Shown: in pieces, positions 5,715-11,526 of the stretch
Layout of the letters: each line of letters opens with the position of its first letter
How positions within the stretch are numbered: position 1 is the first letter of the stretch
From: a virus
Virus record (IMG/VR): IMGVR_UViG_3300007735_000698
Coordinates: 1 to 38,259 of that record
Strand: one strand, 5' to 3'
Length of the DNA stretch: 38,259 nucleotides
The notes under the pieces: model-generated
The model's database searches: none
What the model was told of the DNA's origin: nothing
What the model saw: the letters and a program-made list of their open reading frames with translations, nothing else
Translations under genes and position numbers: made by a program

Positions 5715-5801
5715 GGTCGGTTGTGTCGTGTTACCCATAGGCGACCTATTGTTACTAGGTAACTAGTCGAGACTTGCGAAACCTATTGCGACTATCTCTC
5801 T
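5695..5801. repeat. 13-bp inverted repeat spanning the leftward leader
   Basis: AGAGAGATAGTCG at 5695-5707 is perfectly complementary to CGACTATCTCTCT at 5789-5801, with 81 bp between. In a transcript from the distal promoter these arms could pair and sequester the proximal promoter region and the second TTACTAGGTAA copy in a large loop. Confidence 0.5.
5752..5762. repeat. palindromic operator-like element, copy 2
   Basis: Identical TTACTAGGTAA, here extended to a 13-bp palindrome by flanking G and C (GTTACTAGGTAAC, 5751-5763). It lies between the two leftward promoter copies, exactly 100 bp from the first. Confidence 0.45.
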
Positions 5802-5818
5802 ATTTAGTTGTAATCCCG

Positions 5819-5848
5819 ATTCTATCACACTTTGGGGATATTCCCTAA
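5819..5848 (-). promoter_or_regulatory. leftward arm promoter, distal copy
   Basis: On the minus strand TGTGATAGAAT (-10 TAGAAT at 5819-5824 with an extended TGn) matches the proximal copy; the -35 region (TTAGGG or TAGGGA) is poor. A perfect 6-1-6 palindrome overlaps the upstream edge, suggesting activator dependence. Confidence 0.45.
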
Positions 5849-5869
5849 TTGAGACTCAATCGGCGTGTC
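5821..5869. repeat. duplicated regulatory module, distal copy
   Basis: Second copy of the module described at 5664-5714, with the same end boxes and a two-base shorter interior. Confidence 0.65.
5848..5860. promoter_or_regulatory. perfect 13-bp palindrome (operator candidate)
   Basis: ATTGAG-A-CTCAAT, perfect 6-1-6 dyad symmetry, just upstream of the poor -35 of the distal leftward promoter. This is a typical place for an activator or a dimeric regulator to bind. Confidence 0.45.
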
Positions 5870-5952
5870 TTGATAATCTTTCGATTACCTAATCACAAGC
5901 GCATTATTTCACAAGTTCAAGCCTAAATCAAATCAGACTCACGCTCAAATAA

Positions 5953-5968
5953 TGTGAATTGGGTCACA
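5953..5968. promoter_or_regulatory. Crp/GlxR-type binding site 1
   Basis: TGTGA-ATTGGG-TCACA matches perfectly the TGTGA-N6-TCACA dyad bound by the cAMP-receptor family (Crp in mycobacteria, GlxR in corynebacteria). It lies between the leftward promoters and the rightward control elements, so it could affect either direction. Confidence 0.6.
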
Positions 5969-6041
5969 TATTCTAAAATGGGGCAAATCGGACATTCCCG
6001 CATTATAGCAGGATAGACTAGACATGACCGATATTAAATCG

Positions 6042-6057
6042 TGTGATGTCGCTCACA
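6042..6057. promoter_or_regulatory. Crp/GlxR-type binding site 2
   Basis: TGTGA-TGTCGC-TCACA, a second perfect dyad 89 bp from the first, ending five bases before the first 11-bp repeat array. Confidence 0.6.
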
Positions 6058-6062
6058 TAGTA

Positions 6063-6106
6063 TTCTGAGAATTATCTGAGAAGTTCCTGAGAATATGCTG
6101 AGGGGC
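6063..6106. repeat. array A: four 11-bp repeats with CTGAG core
   Basis: CTGAG cores begin at 6065, 6076, 6087 and 6098, exactly 11 bp apart, so all lie on the same face of the helix. The unit is roughly NCTGAGAANTT; the fourth copy is GC-rich (GCTGAGGGGC). The array is the mirror image of array B across the rightward promoter. Confidence 0.8.
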
Positions 6107-6172
6107 TAAGGGCATGGGGAGAGAGTCGGTAATCGAACATTTGTACTATGGTGGAAATCACATTTATAATGC

Positions 6173-6202
6173 TTGACATAACCTACTAAGTCATGGTATA
6201 AT
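6173..6202 (+). promoter_or_regulatory. strong rightward promoter for the packaging and virion operon
   Basis: TTGACA (6173-6178), 18-bp spacer, TATAAT (6197-6202), with TGG before the -10 (extended -10): all twelve consensus bases match. It lies between the two 11-bp repeat arrays and would start transcripts near 6209, giving a leader of about 390 nt before the terminase gene. Confidence 0.8.
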
Positions 6203-6211
6203 GGAAGGTTT

Positions 6212-6225
6212 AGCCCGATAGGGCT
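6212..6225 (+). promoter_or_regulatory. 5'-end stem-loop of the rightward leader
   Basis: AGCCC-GATA-GGGCT, a perfect 5-bp stem with a four-base loop, starting about three bases after the predicted transcript start. It may protect the 5' end. Its last base begins array B. Confidence 0.45.
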
Positions 6226-6266
6226 CAGGTAACTATCAGGATACTCTCAGGAAACACTCAGGAAGT
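6222..6266. repeat. array B: four inverted 11-bp repeats with TCAGG core
   Basis: TCAGG cores begin at 6225, 6236, 6247 and 6258, exactly 11 bp apart. Read on the minus strand the units are CCTGAG-type and match array A (three CTGAG, one CTGAT). The GC-rich unit again lies nearest the promoter, so the pair of arrays is a symmetric 4+4 dyad. Array B is inside the transcribed leader. Confidence 0.8.
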
Positions 6267-6363
6267 TCTAAGATTGACCCCATGCTTGTTAAATCAGGGG
6301 TGCTGGGCTGATATAGTCTCACCCTAAAATTTTCTGTTATAAGCCCCCCTATACCTATCTGAC

Positions 6364-6379
6364 CTGGGCTTTTGCCCAG
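6364..6379 (+). terminator. stem-loop in the rightward leader (possible attenuator)
   Basis: CTGGGC-TTTT-GCCCAG, a perfect 6-bp stem with a four-base loop, followed by an AT-rich stretch rather than a T run. It may pause or partly terminate transcription. Confidence 0.4.
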
Positions 6380-6406
6380 AAATATATACCCCCTAAAAAT
6401 ATATAA

Positions 6407-6441
6407 AGGAAACCTGTTCGGTTTCCTGAAATGAACAGGTT
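6407..6441 (+). promoter_or_regulatory. mutually exclusive hairpin pair 1
   Basis: AGGAAACC at 6407-6414 pairs with GGTTTCCT at 6420-6427 (8 bp, 5-base loop). Alternatively AACCTGTTC at 6411-6419 pairs with GAACAGGTT at 6433-6441 (9 bp, 13-base loop). The two helices share bases, so only one can form at a time, as in attenuators and riboswitch expression platforms. Confidence 0.5.
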
Positions 6442-6462
6442 ATCTTATATGTAATAATAATT

Positions 6463-6503
6463 CCATATAAGAGCGAGCTTCGCTCTATGGCTCGCTCGCT
6501 TAT
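6463..6503 (+). promoter_or_regulatory. mutually exclusive hairpin pair 2
   Basis: AGAGCGA at 6470-6476 pairs with TCGCTCT at 6480-6486 (3-base loop), and the flanks CCATA (6463-6467) and TATGG (6486-6490) add potential pairs. Alternatively GAGCGAGC at 6471-6478 pairs with GCTCGCTC at 6490-6497, extendable by ATAAG/CTTAT past a small bulge. The alternatives exclude each other. Confidence 0.5.
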
Positions 6504-6538
6504 ATATAATATATATAATTATATAATATAATATATAT
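6500..6538. other. alternating A/T tract upstream of terminase
   Basis: About 40 bp of nearly pure A and T made of TATATAAT-type units. It resembles the tract at 32167-32271. It could help strand opening (packaging initiation or origin) or insulate the ribosome binding site from structure. Confidence 0.5.
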
Positions 6539-6549
6539 GGGGATGCTCT

Positions 6550-6567
6550 GCCCGTTTTCTGACGGGC
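6550..6567 (+). promoter_or_regulatory. stem-loop just upstream of the terminase start
   Basis: GCCCGT-TTTCTG-ACGGGC, a perfect 6-bp stem, 33 bp before the terminase ATG. It leaves the GGAGG binding site (6586-6590) free. Confidence 0.45.
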
Positions 6568-6600
6568 GTTATTAGTGTGATTTAACGGAGGTTACAGGCT

Positions 6601-8469
6601 ATGGGACGAAAGCCAGGTAAGGTCGACATCCCTATGGCTGAGGCCAAGGAGAAGGTCCTACTGATGCTAGGTCAGGGTAGTACCATTACCCAGGCTATGG
6701 CCTCTGTCAACCGAAATGAGGTTACCTTCCGTCAATGGACGATGAAGGATGCTGACTTTAAACAGAGAGCCGACGAGGCCCGCCTAGAGGGCAAGGGCGT
6801 CAAGGCTGACTTGAAGAACCTCAAGGACATCAGCTTCGAGGAGTTCAGCGAGCAGTTCCTAGATACCAAGCTCTTTGACCATCACCTTGACTGGGTAGAT
6901 TTGATTGAGGGGCGCGAGCCCCGTTGGTACCACCCGGCGATGACATACGAGCCAGGGGCGGCTAACCGAGTCCTGATTAACGTTCCCCCCGAGCACGCTA
7001 AGTCGACAGTCATCACGATTAACTACGTGACCTATAGACTGGCGACTGACCCGAATGTACGCATCATCGTAGTCTCCAAGACTCAGGGTATGGCACGTAA
7101 GTTCCTCAGCGCCATCAAGACAAGACTTTCCCACCCTAACTGGATTAAGCTCCAGACGGCCTTTGGCCCTAACGGTGGATACAAGGCTGACTCCCAAACG
7201 TGGAGCGCCGATATGATTTACCTAGGTAGCGGACGAGACTCTGGCGAGAAAGACCCTACGGTACAAGCCCTAGGCTTTGGCTCACAGATTTACGGTGCTC
7301 GTGCCGACTTGATTATCCTAGACGATGTTGTGATGAACTCCAATGCCCACGAGTGGGAGAAGCAAATTGAATGGCTTCAAAAAGAAGTCATCACACGCTT
7401 AGGCCGACACGGGAAACTACTTATCGTAGGGACCCGTGTTGCGCCCGTAGACTTATACAAGATGATTCGGGATGGGCAACAGTGGACTGGTGGCAAGAGC
7501 CCCTTCACATACTTTGCTCAACCAGCCGTATTAGAATTTGACGAAAAGCCCAGCAACTGGAAAACACTATGGCCATGGACAGATAGGCCTGAGGGCGAGA
7601 AAGACGAACCAAATGAACAAGGACTCTACCCAAAGTGGGACGGCCCCTCTCTCTTCACTAGACGAAGCGAAGTGGCGCCTTCTGTCTGGGCAATGGTCTA
7701 TCAACAAGAAGACGTCATCGAAGACGCTATCTTTTCGCCAGCAGCAGTTGCAGGATGTGTCAACGGTATGCGAAAGCGCGGCCCTCTTAAACCAGGTGCT
7801 CCGGGGCATCCGAAACATTTAGAATCTGCTTATACGGTTATTGGTCTTGACCCTGCGATGACGGGGAACACGGCAGCGGTGGTCTTGACTTATAACCGAA
7901 GTGATAGTATGATTTATGTGTTGGATGCTGTCAATATGACTGACCCAACACCAATGAAGATTAGAGCCCTGATTGAAGAATGGGTTCAGAAGTACAAGCC
8001 ACAAGAACTAAGAATTGAAATCAATGCCCACCAGAAAGCATACGCACTCGATGACGACTTGCGTAACTGGCTCTCGATGTATGGGTGTCAGCTCAACTCT
8101 CACTTCACTGGTAAGAATAAGTGGGATACTAACTTTGGTGTGGCTTCTATGGCAAGCCTTTTTGGTAGCCTTAGAGATGGAAGACATCAAGATAACAACT
8201 CAATAGAACTACCCAGCAACGAAGGTAGCGAAGGACTCAAGGCACTGGTACAGCAGTTGATTACCTGGAAGCCTGAGACTAGAAACCCTAGTGACTGTGT
8301 GATGGCTCTCTGGTTTGCAATCATTCGCGTCCGCGAGTTGATGCAGCAACATTCCCAGTCAGCTAGATGGATGCAGAATAGATGGGCTACACGCGCTCAG
8401 ACAGAGCGTAAATTCTCAATTAACTTAGATGATGCTATTGCAGAACAATGGCAACAAACATACGGATAG
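6601..8469 (+). CDS. terL: terminase large subunit with fused small-subunit-like HTH, 622 aa
   Basis: This is the DNA-packaging motor. Residues 1-62 look like the helix-turn-helix of terminase small subunits (ITQAMASVNRNEVTFRQWTMKDADFKQRADEAR), so DNA recognition may be built in; no separate small-subunit gene is seen. The ATPase follows, with a variant Walker A, PPEHAKST near residues 128-135 (Glu and Ala where many have Gly), and Walker B DLIILDD near 236-242. The RNase-H-like nuclease starts at VIGLDPAMTG near 413, and a later acidic residue lies in SDCVMALW near 565. The ATG at 6601 has GGAGG 10 bases upstream. Packaging uses ATP to fill the prohead through the portal encoded next. Confidence 0.93.
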   Translation: MGRKPGKVDIPMAEAKEKVLLMLGQGSTITQAMASVNRNEVTFRQWTMKDADFKQRADEARLEGKGVKADLKNLKDISFEEFSEQFLDTKLFDHHLDWVDLIEGREPRWYHPAMTYEPGAANRVLINVPPEHAKSTVITINYVTYRLATDPNVRIIVVSKTQGMARKFLSAIKTRLSHPNWIKLQTAFGPNGGYKADSQTWSADMIYLGSGRDSGEKDPTVQALGFGSQIYGARADLIILDDVVMNSNAHEWEKQIEWLQKEVITRLGRHGKLLIVGTRVAPVDLYKMIRDGQQWTGGKSPFTYFAQPAVLEFDEKPSNWKTLWPWTDRPEGEKDEPNEQGLYPKWDGPSLFTRRSEVAPSVWAMVYQQEDVIEDAIFSPAAVAGCVNGMRKRGPLKPGAPGHPKHLESAYTVIGLDPAMTGNTAAVVLTYNRSDSMIYVLDAVNMTDPTPMKIRALIEEWVQKYKPQELRIEINAHQKAYALDDDLRNWLSMYGCQLNSHFTGKNKWDTNFGVASMASLFGSLRDGRHQDNNSIELPSNEGSEGLKALVQQLITWKPETRNPSDCVMALWFAIIRVRELMQQHSQSARWMQNRWATRAQTERKFSINLDDAIAEQWQQTYG

Positions 8470-8476
8470 GAACTAA

Positions 8477-10240
8477 ATGTTATCTATTGAACAGATTGCC
8501 GCACGCGTCGACTCGCTGCGCTTTCGTAACTCAGACAGGGACGCACGCAATCAAGACGTCCTTGCTGTCCGTAAGGGTGAGATTGCCAGTGTATACCCAG
8601 ACTTCTTCCCAGATGGAGTAGATGCCAATGTCGTTGCGAATTTTATTGACATTGTTGCTAGAGACCTATCGGAAGTTATGGCACCACTGCCAGCAGTCAA
8701 CTGCTCAGCAGCAAACCAAACGTCTGACAGGGCCCGCAGTTTTGCTGACAAGCGTACTCGCATTGCTAGCAATTATTTTGCTCACTCTGACCTATCCGTT
8801 CAGATGTACTCGGGAGCGGACTGGTACCTAACTTACGGCTTCCTTCCATTCATTGTTGAACTTGATACAGAAGCAAACCTACCTCGTATTCGCCTAGAAA
8901 ACCCAATAGGTTCCTATCCAGAGTTCGACCGTTATGGTCGTTGCATCGCATTTGCGAAGCGTTATCAAATGACTCTAGGCGAGCTTGTAGCACAATTCCC
9001 TGAGTATGAGCGCTCGCTCCTTGGGGGACTTGGTTACAAGCAAGACTTGAACTCTCTCATTGAGATGGTTCGCTACTATGACAAAGACCAATCGGTAATC
9101 TACTTACCAGACAAAAACAATCTTGTATTGTCATCTGTAAAGAATCCTCTCGGCAAGATGATGATTATTGTAGCTCGCAAGCCATCTATCGATGGTGAAC
9201 TACGTGGACAGTTTGATGATATCCTAGGTATCCAGTTGCTACGCAACCGCTTTGCACTCCTTGCTATGGAAGCTGCAGAAAAGTCGGTACAATCTCCAAT
9301 CGTACTTCCACAAGATGTTCAGGAACTACAGCTTGGTGGAGATGCTATTATCCGCACCAGCAATCCAGCAGGTGTACGCCGCGTAGAACTAACACTACCA
9401 CAAGGCGCATTCACAGAACAGACTCTATTAAACCAGGAACTACGCGTTGGCGCTCGTTATCCTGAGGGACGTACAGGAAATGTCAACGCATCTATTGTCA
9501 CGGGTCAGGGCGTTCAGGCTCTCATGGGCGCGTTCGACACCCAGGTCAAATCTGCACAGGCAATCTTTGCTAGCGCCCTCCGTGATGTAATCCAACTTTG
9601 CTTTGAAATTGATGAGAAGATTTTCCCGAACGAAAAGACAATTCGTGGCGTAGATGCAGGTGCTCCATATGAAATTACATACTCGCCTAAGAAAGACATC
9701 AAGAGTGATTACTCTGCAGATGTACGCTATGGAATGCTTGCTGGTCTTAATCCTGCTCAAGGTCTTATCTTTATGCTCCAGGCTTTGGGTGGTAAACTCA
9801 TCTCTAAAGATATGGCTATGCGTGAACTACCGTTTACCGTTAACGTTAGCCAAGAAGTTGAAAAGATTGAGATTGAAGATATGCGTGCTGCGTTACTTGC
9901 TTCGCTCCAAGCATACACACAGGCTATTCCTCAGCTTGCCGCTGGCGGTGGAGACCCTAGCCAAATCGTCGTTAAGATTGCACAAGTAATCAAGGCTCGC
10001 CAAAAGGGACAGGCGATTGAAGATGCAATTGAAGAAATCTTCCCTGCCCCACAACAACAGGTTCCTCCTGCTGGCGCACCAATGGTTGAGCAACCGTCCC
10101 CTGCTCCCGCTGCTCCGGCAGGAGGCGCTATTCTTCCTGGACCAGAAGCTGGCGGACCACCAGATATCATGAGTTTACTATCAGGCATCACTGGAACTGG
10201 AGAGCCTACAGCAAGCGTTCGAACTATTCGACGCCGATAA
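8477..10240 (+). CDS. portal protein, 587 aa
   Basis: This is the dodecameric ring at one capsid vertex through which DNA passes. The assignment rests on position directly after terminase, length, and the portal-like course of an N-terminal helical region, a central crown/wing region and a long C-terminal helical region (about residues 470-525) followed by a Pro/Ala/Gly-rich tail to residue 587. AGGAACTAA provides the ribosome binding site. No catalytic motif is expected or seen. The Pro-rich tail is unusual and may reach into the capsid. Confidence 0.82.
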   Translation: MLSIEQIAARVDSLRFRNSDRDARNQDVLAVRKGEIASVYPDFFPDGVDANVVANFIDIVARDLSEVMAPLPAVNCSAANQTSDRARSFADKRTRIASNYFAHSDLSVQMYSGADWYLTYGFLPFIVELDTEANLPRIRLENPIGSYPEFDRYGRCIAFAKRYQMTLGELVAQFPEYERSLLGGLGYKQDLNSLIEMVRYYDKDQSVIYLPDKNNLVLSSVKNPLGKMMIIVARKPSIDGELRGQFDDILGIQLLRNRFALLAMEAAEKSVQSPIVLPQDVQELQLGGDAIIRTSNPAGVRRVELTLPQGAFTEQTLLNQELRVGARYPEGRTGNVNASIVTGQGVQALMGAFDTQVKSAQAIFASALRDVIQLCFEIDEKIFPNEKTIRGVDAGAPYEITYSPKKDIKSDYSADVRYGMLAGLNPAQGLIFMLQALGGKLISKDMAMRELPFTVNVSQEVEKIEIEDMRAALLASLQAYTQAIPQLAAGGGDPSQIVVKIAQVIKARQKGQAIEDAIEEIFPAPQQQVPPAGAPMVEQPSPAPAAPAGGAILPGPEAGGPPDIMSLLSGITGTGEPTASVRTIRRR

Positions 10241-10254
10241 TTTAGGAGGGGACG

Positions 10255-10794
10255 ATGACAACGATTATTGGTATCGAGTATGACGACAAGAGCGTTGTCA
10301 TTGCAGATAGCAGAGTAACTGGTGAGGATGGAAGAATCTATTCACATCCAGTTATGCGTAAGATTGCAAAGCGCGGAGCACTGCTAATAGCAGGAGCTGG
10401 CGAAGTTGCGCCATGCGACGTAGCTCAGAATATCTGGGTTCCACCAGCATTCACTGCTAAAGATAAAAAAGATGTCTATCGCTACTTAGTAACGAAGGCT
10501 ATGCCTTCTTTACGTAAGTGCTTGATGGAAAATGGTTACAATTTTGAAGAAGCAGATAAGAAGGATGGAATGAGATTCCAGTTTCTTATCTCAGTCGGTG
10601 GAGAATTATTCGACATCGATGAAGAACTCACCGTCATAAAAAGCGATGAGAACTTGTATGCGATTGGTTCGGGCGGGCCGTATGCCCTTGGCGCTCTCCA
10701 TGCTGGCGCAGAACCACTCAAAGCAATGGAGATAGCAGCACAATTAAGTGCTTATACTTCACCTCCATTCTATGTTGAGGAGCAATACAAGTGA
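10255..10794 (+). CDS. HslV-like (proteasome-beta-type) Ntn protease, 179 aa
   Basis: The protein begins MTTIIGIEYDDKSVVIADSR, matching HslV, where Met is removed to expose a Thr nucleophile. D18 in ADSR and a Lys near 36 are in place for the catalytic set, and YAIGSGGPYALGAL near residues 136-149 matches the HslV YAxGSGGPYA signature closely. Length (179) is that of HslV (about 175). No HslU ATPase is present. Lying between portal and capsid genes, it is well placed to act as the head-maturation protease, a job usually done by other folds in phages; that role is inference. AGGAGGGG gives a strong ribosome binding site. Confidence 0.85.
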   Translation: MTTIIGIEYDDKSVVIADSRVTGEDGRIYSHPVMRKIAKRGALLIAGAGEVAPCDVAQNIWVPPAFTAKDKKDVYRYLVTKAMPSLRKCLMENGYNFEEADKKDGMRFQFLISVGGELFDIDEELTVIKSDENLYAIGSGGPYALGALHAGAEPLKAMEIAAQLSAYTSPPFYVEEQYK

Positions 10795-11039
10795 GCGAGT
10801 TCACAGAAGCCATAGATATGGCTATGAGGATTCGTGCACAAGACCTGAAAGACCCAGAGAACCAGATATGTACGGGATGGATTCTCATCAGCGAGTGGTC
10901 AGATTTCGAAGGGACTCGCTATCTCATGACAAGCGTCAGCGACAACATGAATCCTTGGCTAGCAAAAGGAATGCTAGTATCAGCGGAAGAATACTCATAT
11001 AGTCCAGAAGAGGAAGAAGATGGCAACTCAGGAAAATAG
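10791..11039 (+). CDS. small acidic hypothetical protein, 82 aa
   Basis: A GTG start overlaps the protease gene's stop by four bases (GTGA), with GAGGAG eight bases upstream. The protein has a helical N-terminus, a central beta-like part (GWILISEWSDFEGTRYLMTSV) and a very acidic C-terminus (PEEEEDGNSGK). It is unrecognised. Coupling to the HslV-like gene suggests a partner or substrate of that protease. Confidence 0.72.
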   Translation: MSEFTEAIDMAMRIRAQDLKDPENQICTGWILISEWSDFEGTRYLMTSVSDNMNPWLAKGMLVSAEEYSYSPEEEEDGNSGK

Positions 11040-11526
11040 AGGCGGAGCCAACGGTGGCTCACAATACAACCCAAATAAAATCTCTCCTATGGGTGGTAAT
11101 GGCCAGAGTGGCAAGAAGGCTGAAAAGGCTATGCAACTTCGTCCTTCTGGTGGAGGAGAATATGGGGCTACTAAGGCGCTGACAGAACAGATTCAACAAG
11201 GACGCGGAGTAAGAACAACTGCTCCTGCTGCTGCTAATGCAGCTCCTCCAATGCGAGTTTCACCAAGTCAGATGGCCCCATTAGTTGGAATTACTGAACC
11301 AACTCAACGTCCAGAAGAAGATGTTACTACTGGTTCCTTGGCTAATCCAACTGGAATGATGACCCCTGGCCCAGAATCTTTAGTTCTTCCTGGCGGTGGA
11401 ATGGGCGACATTAAGTTCGACAACAACATTAAAGCATATTACCCAATCTTGGCTTACATTTCAGGGCGTGATGATACTTCTGAAGACACTCGTCAAATCA
11501 TCAACACATTGATGAGGGCTATCTAA
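11020..11526 (+). CDS. Gly/Pro-rich disordered hypothetical protein, 168 aa
   Basis: The gene overlaps the preceding one by 20 bp behind a purine-rich GAAGAGGAAGAAG. The first 120 residues are low-complexity (Gly, Asn, Gln, Pro, Ala) and probably disordered. The last 45 residues (IKFDNNIKAYYPILAYISGRDD...QIINTLMRAI) are predicted to fold as helices. It ends directly before the giant virion gene. It may be a virion linker or assembly protein; no family is recognised. Confidence 0.75.
   Translation: MATQENRGGANGGSQYNPNKISPMGGNGQSGKKAEKAMQLRPSGGGEYGATKALTEQIQQGRGVRTTAPAAANAAPPMRVSPSQMAPLVGITEPTQRPEEDVTTGSLANPTGMMTPGPESLVLPGGGMGDIKFDNNIKAYYPILAYISGRDDTSEDTRQIINTLMRAI

Noticed and set aside
6063-6266. 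CRISPR-like array
   Set aside because: Units are 11 bp with no unique spacers and occur in two inverted sets, so they are protein-binding sites, not a CRISPR.
8640-8680. TTGACA inside the portal gene
   Set aside because: No -10 at 16-18 bp; likely chance in coding sequence.
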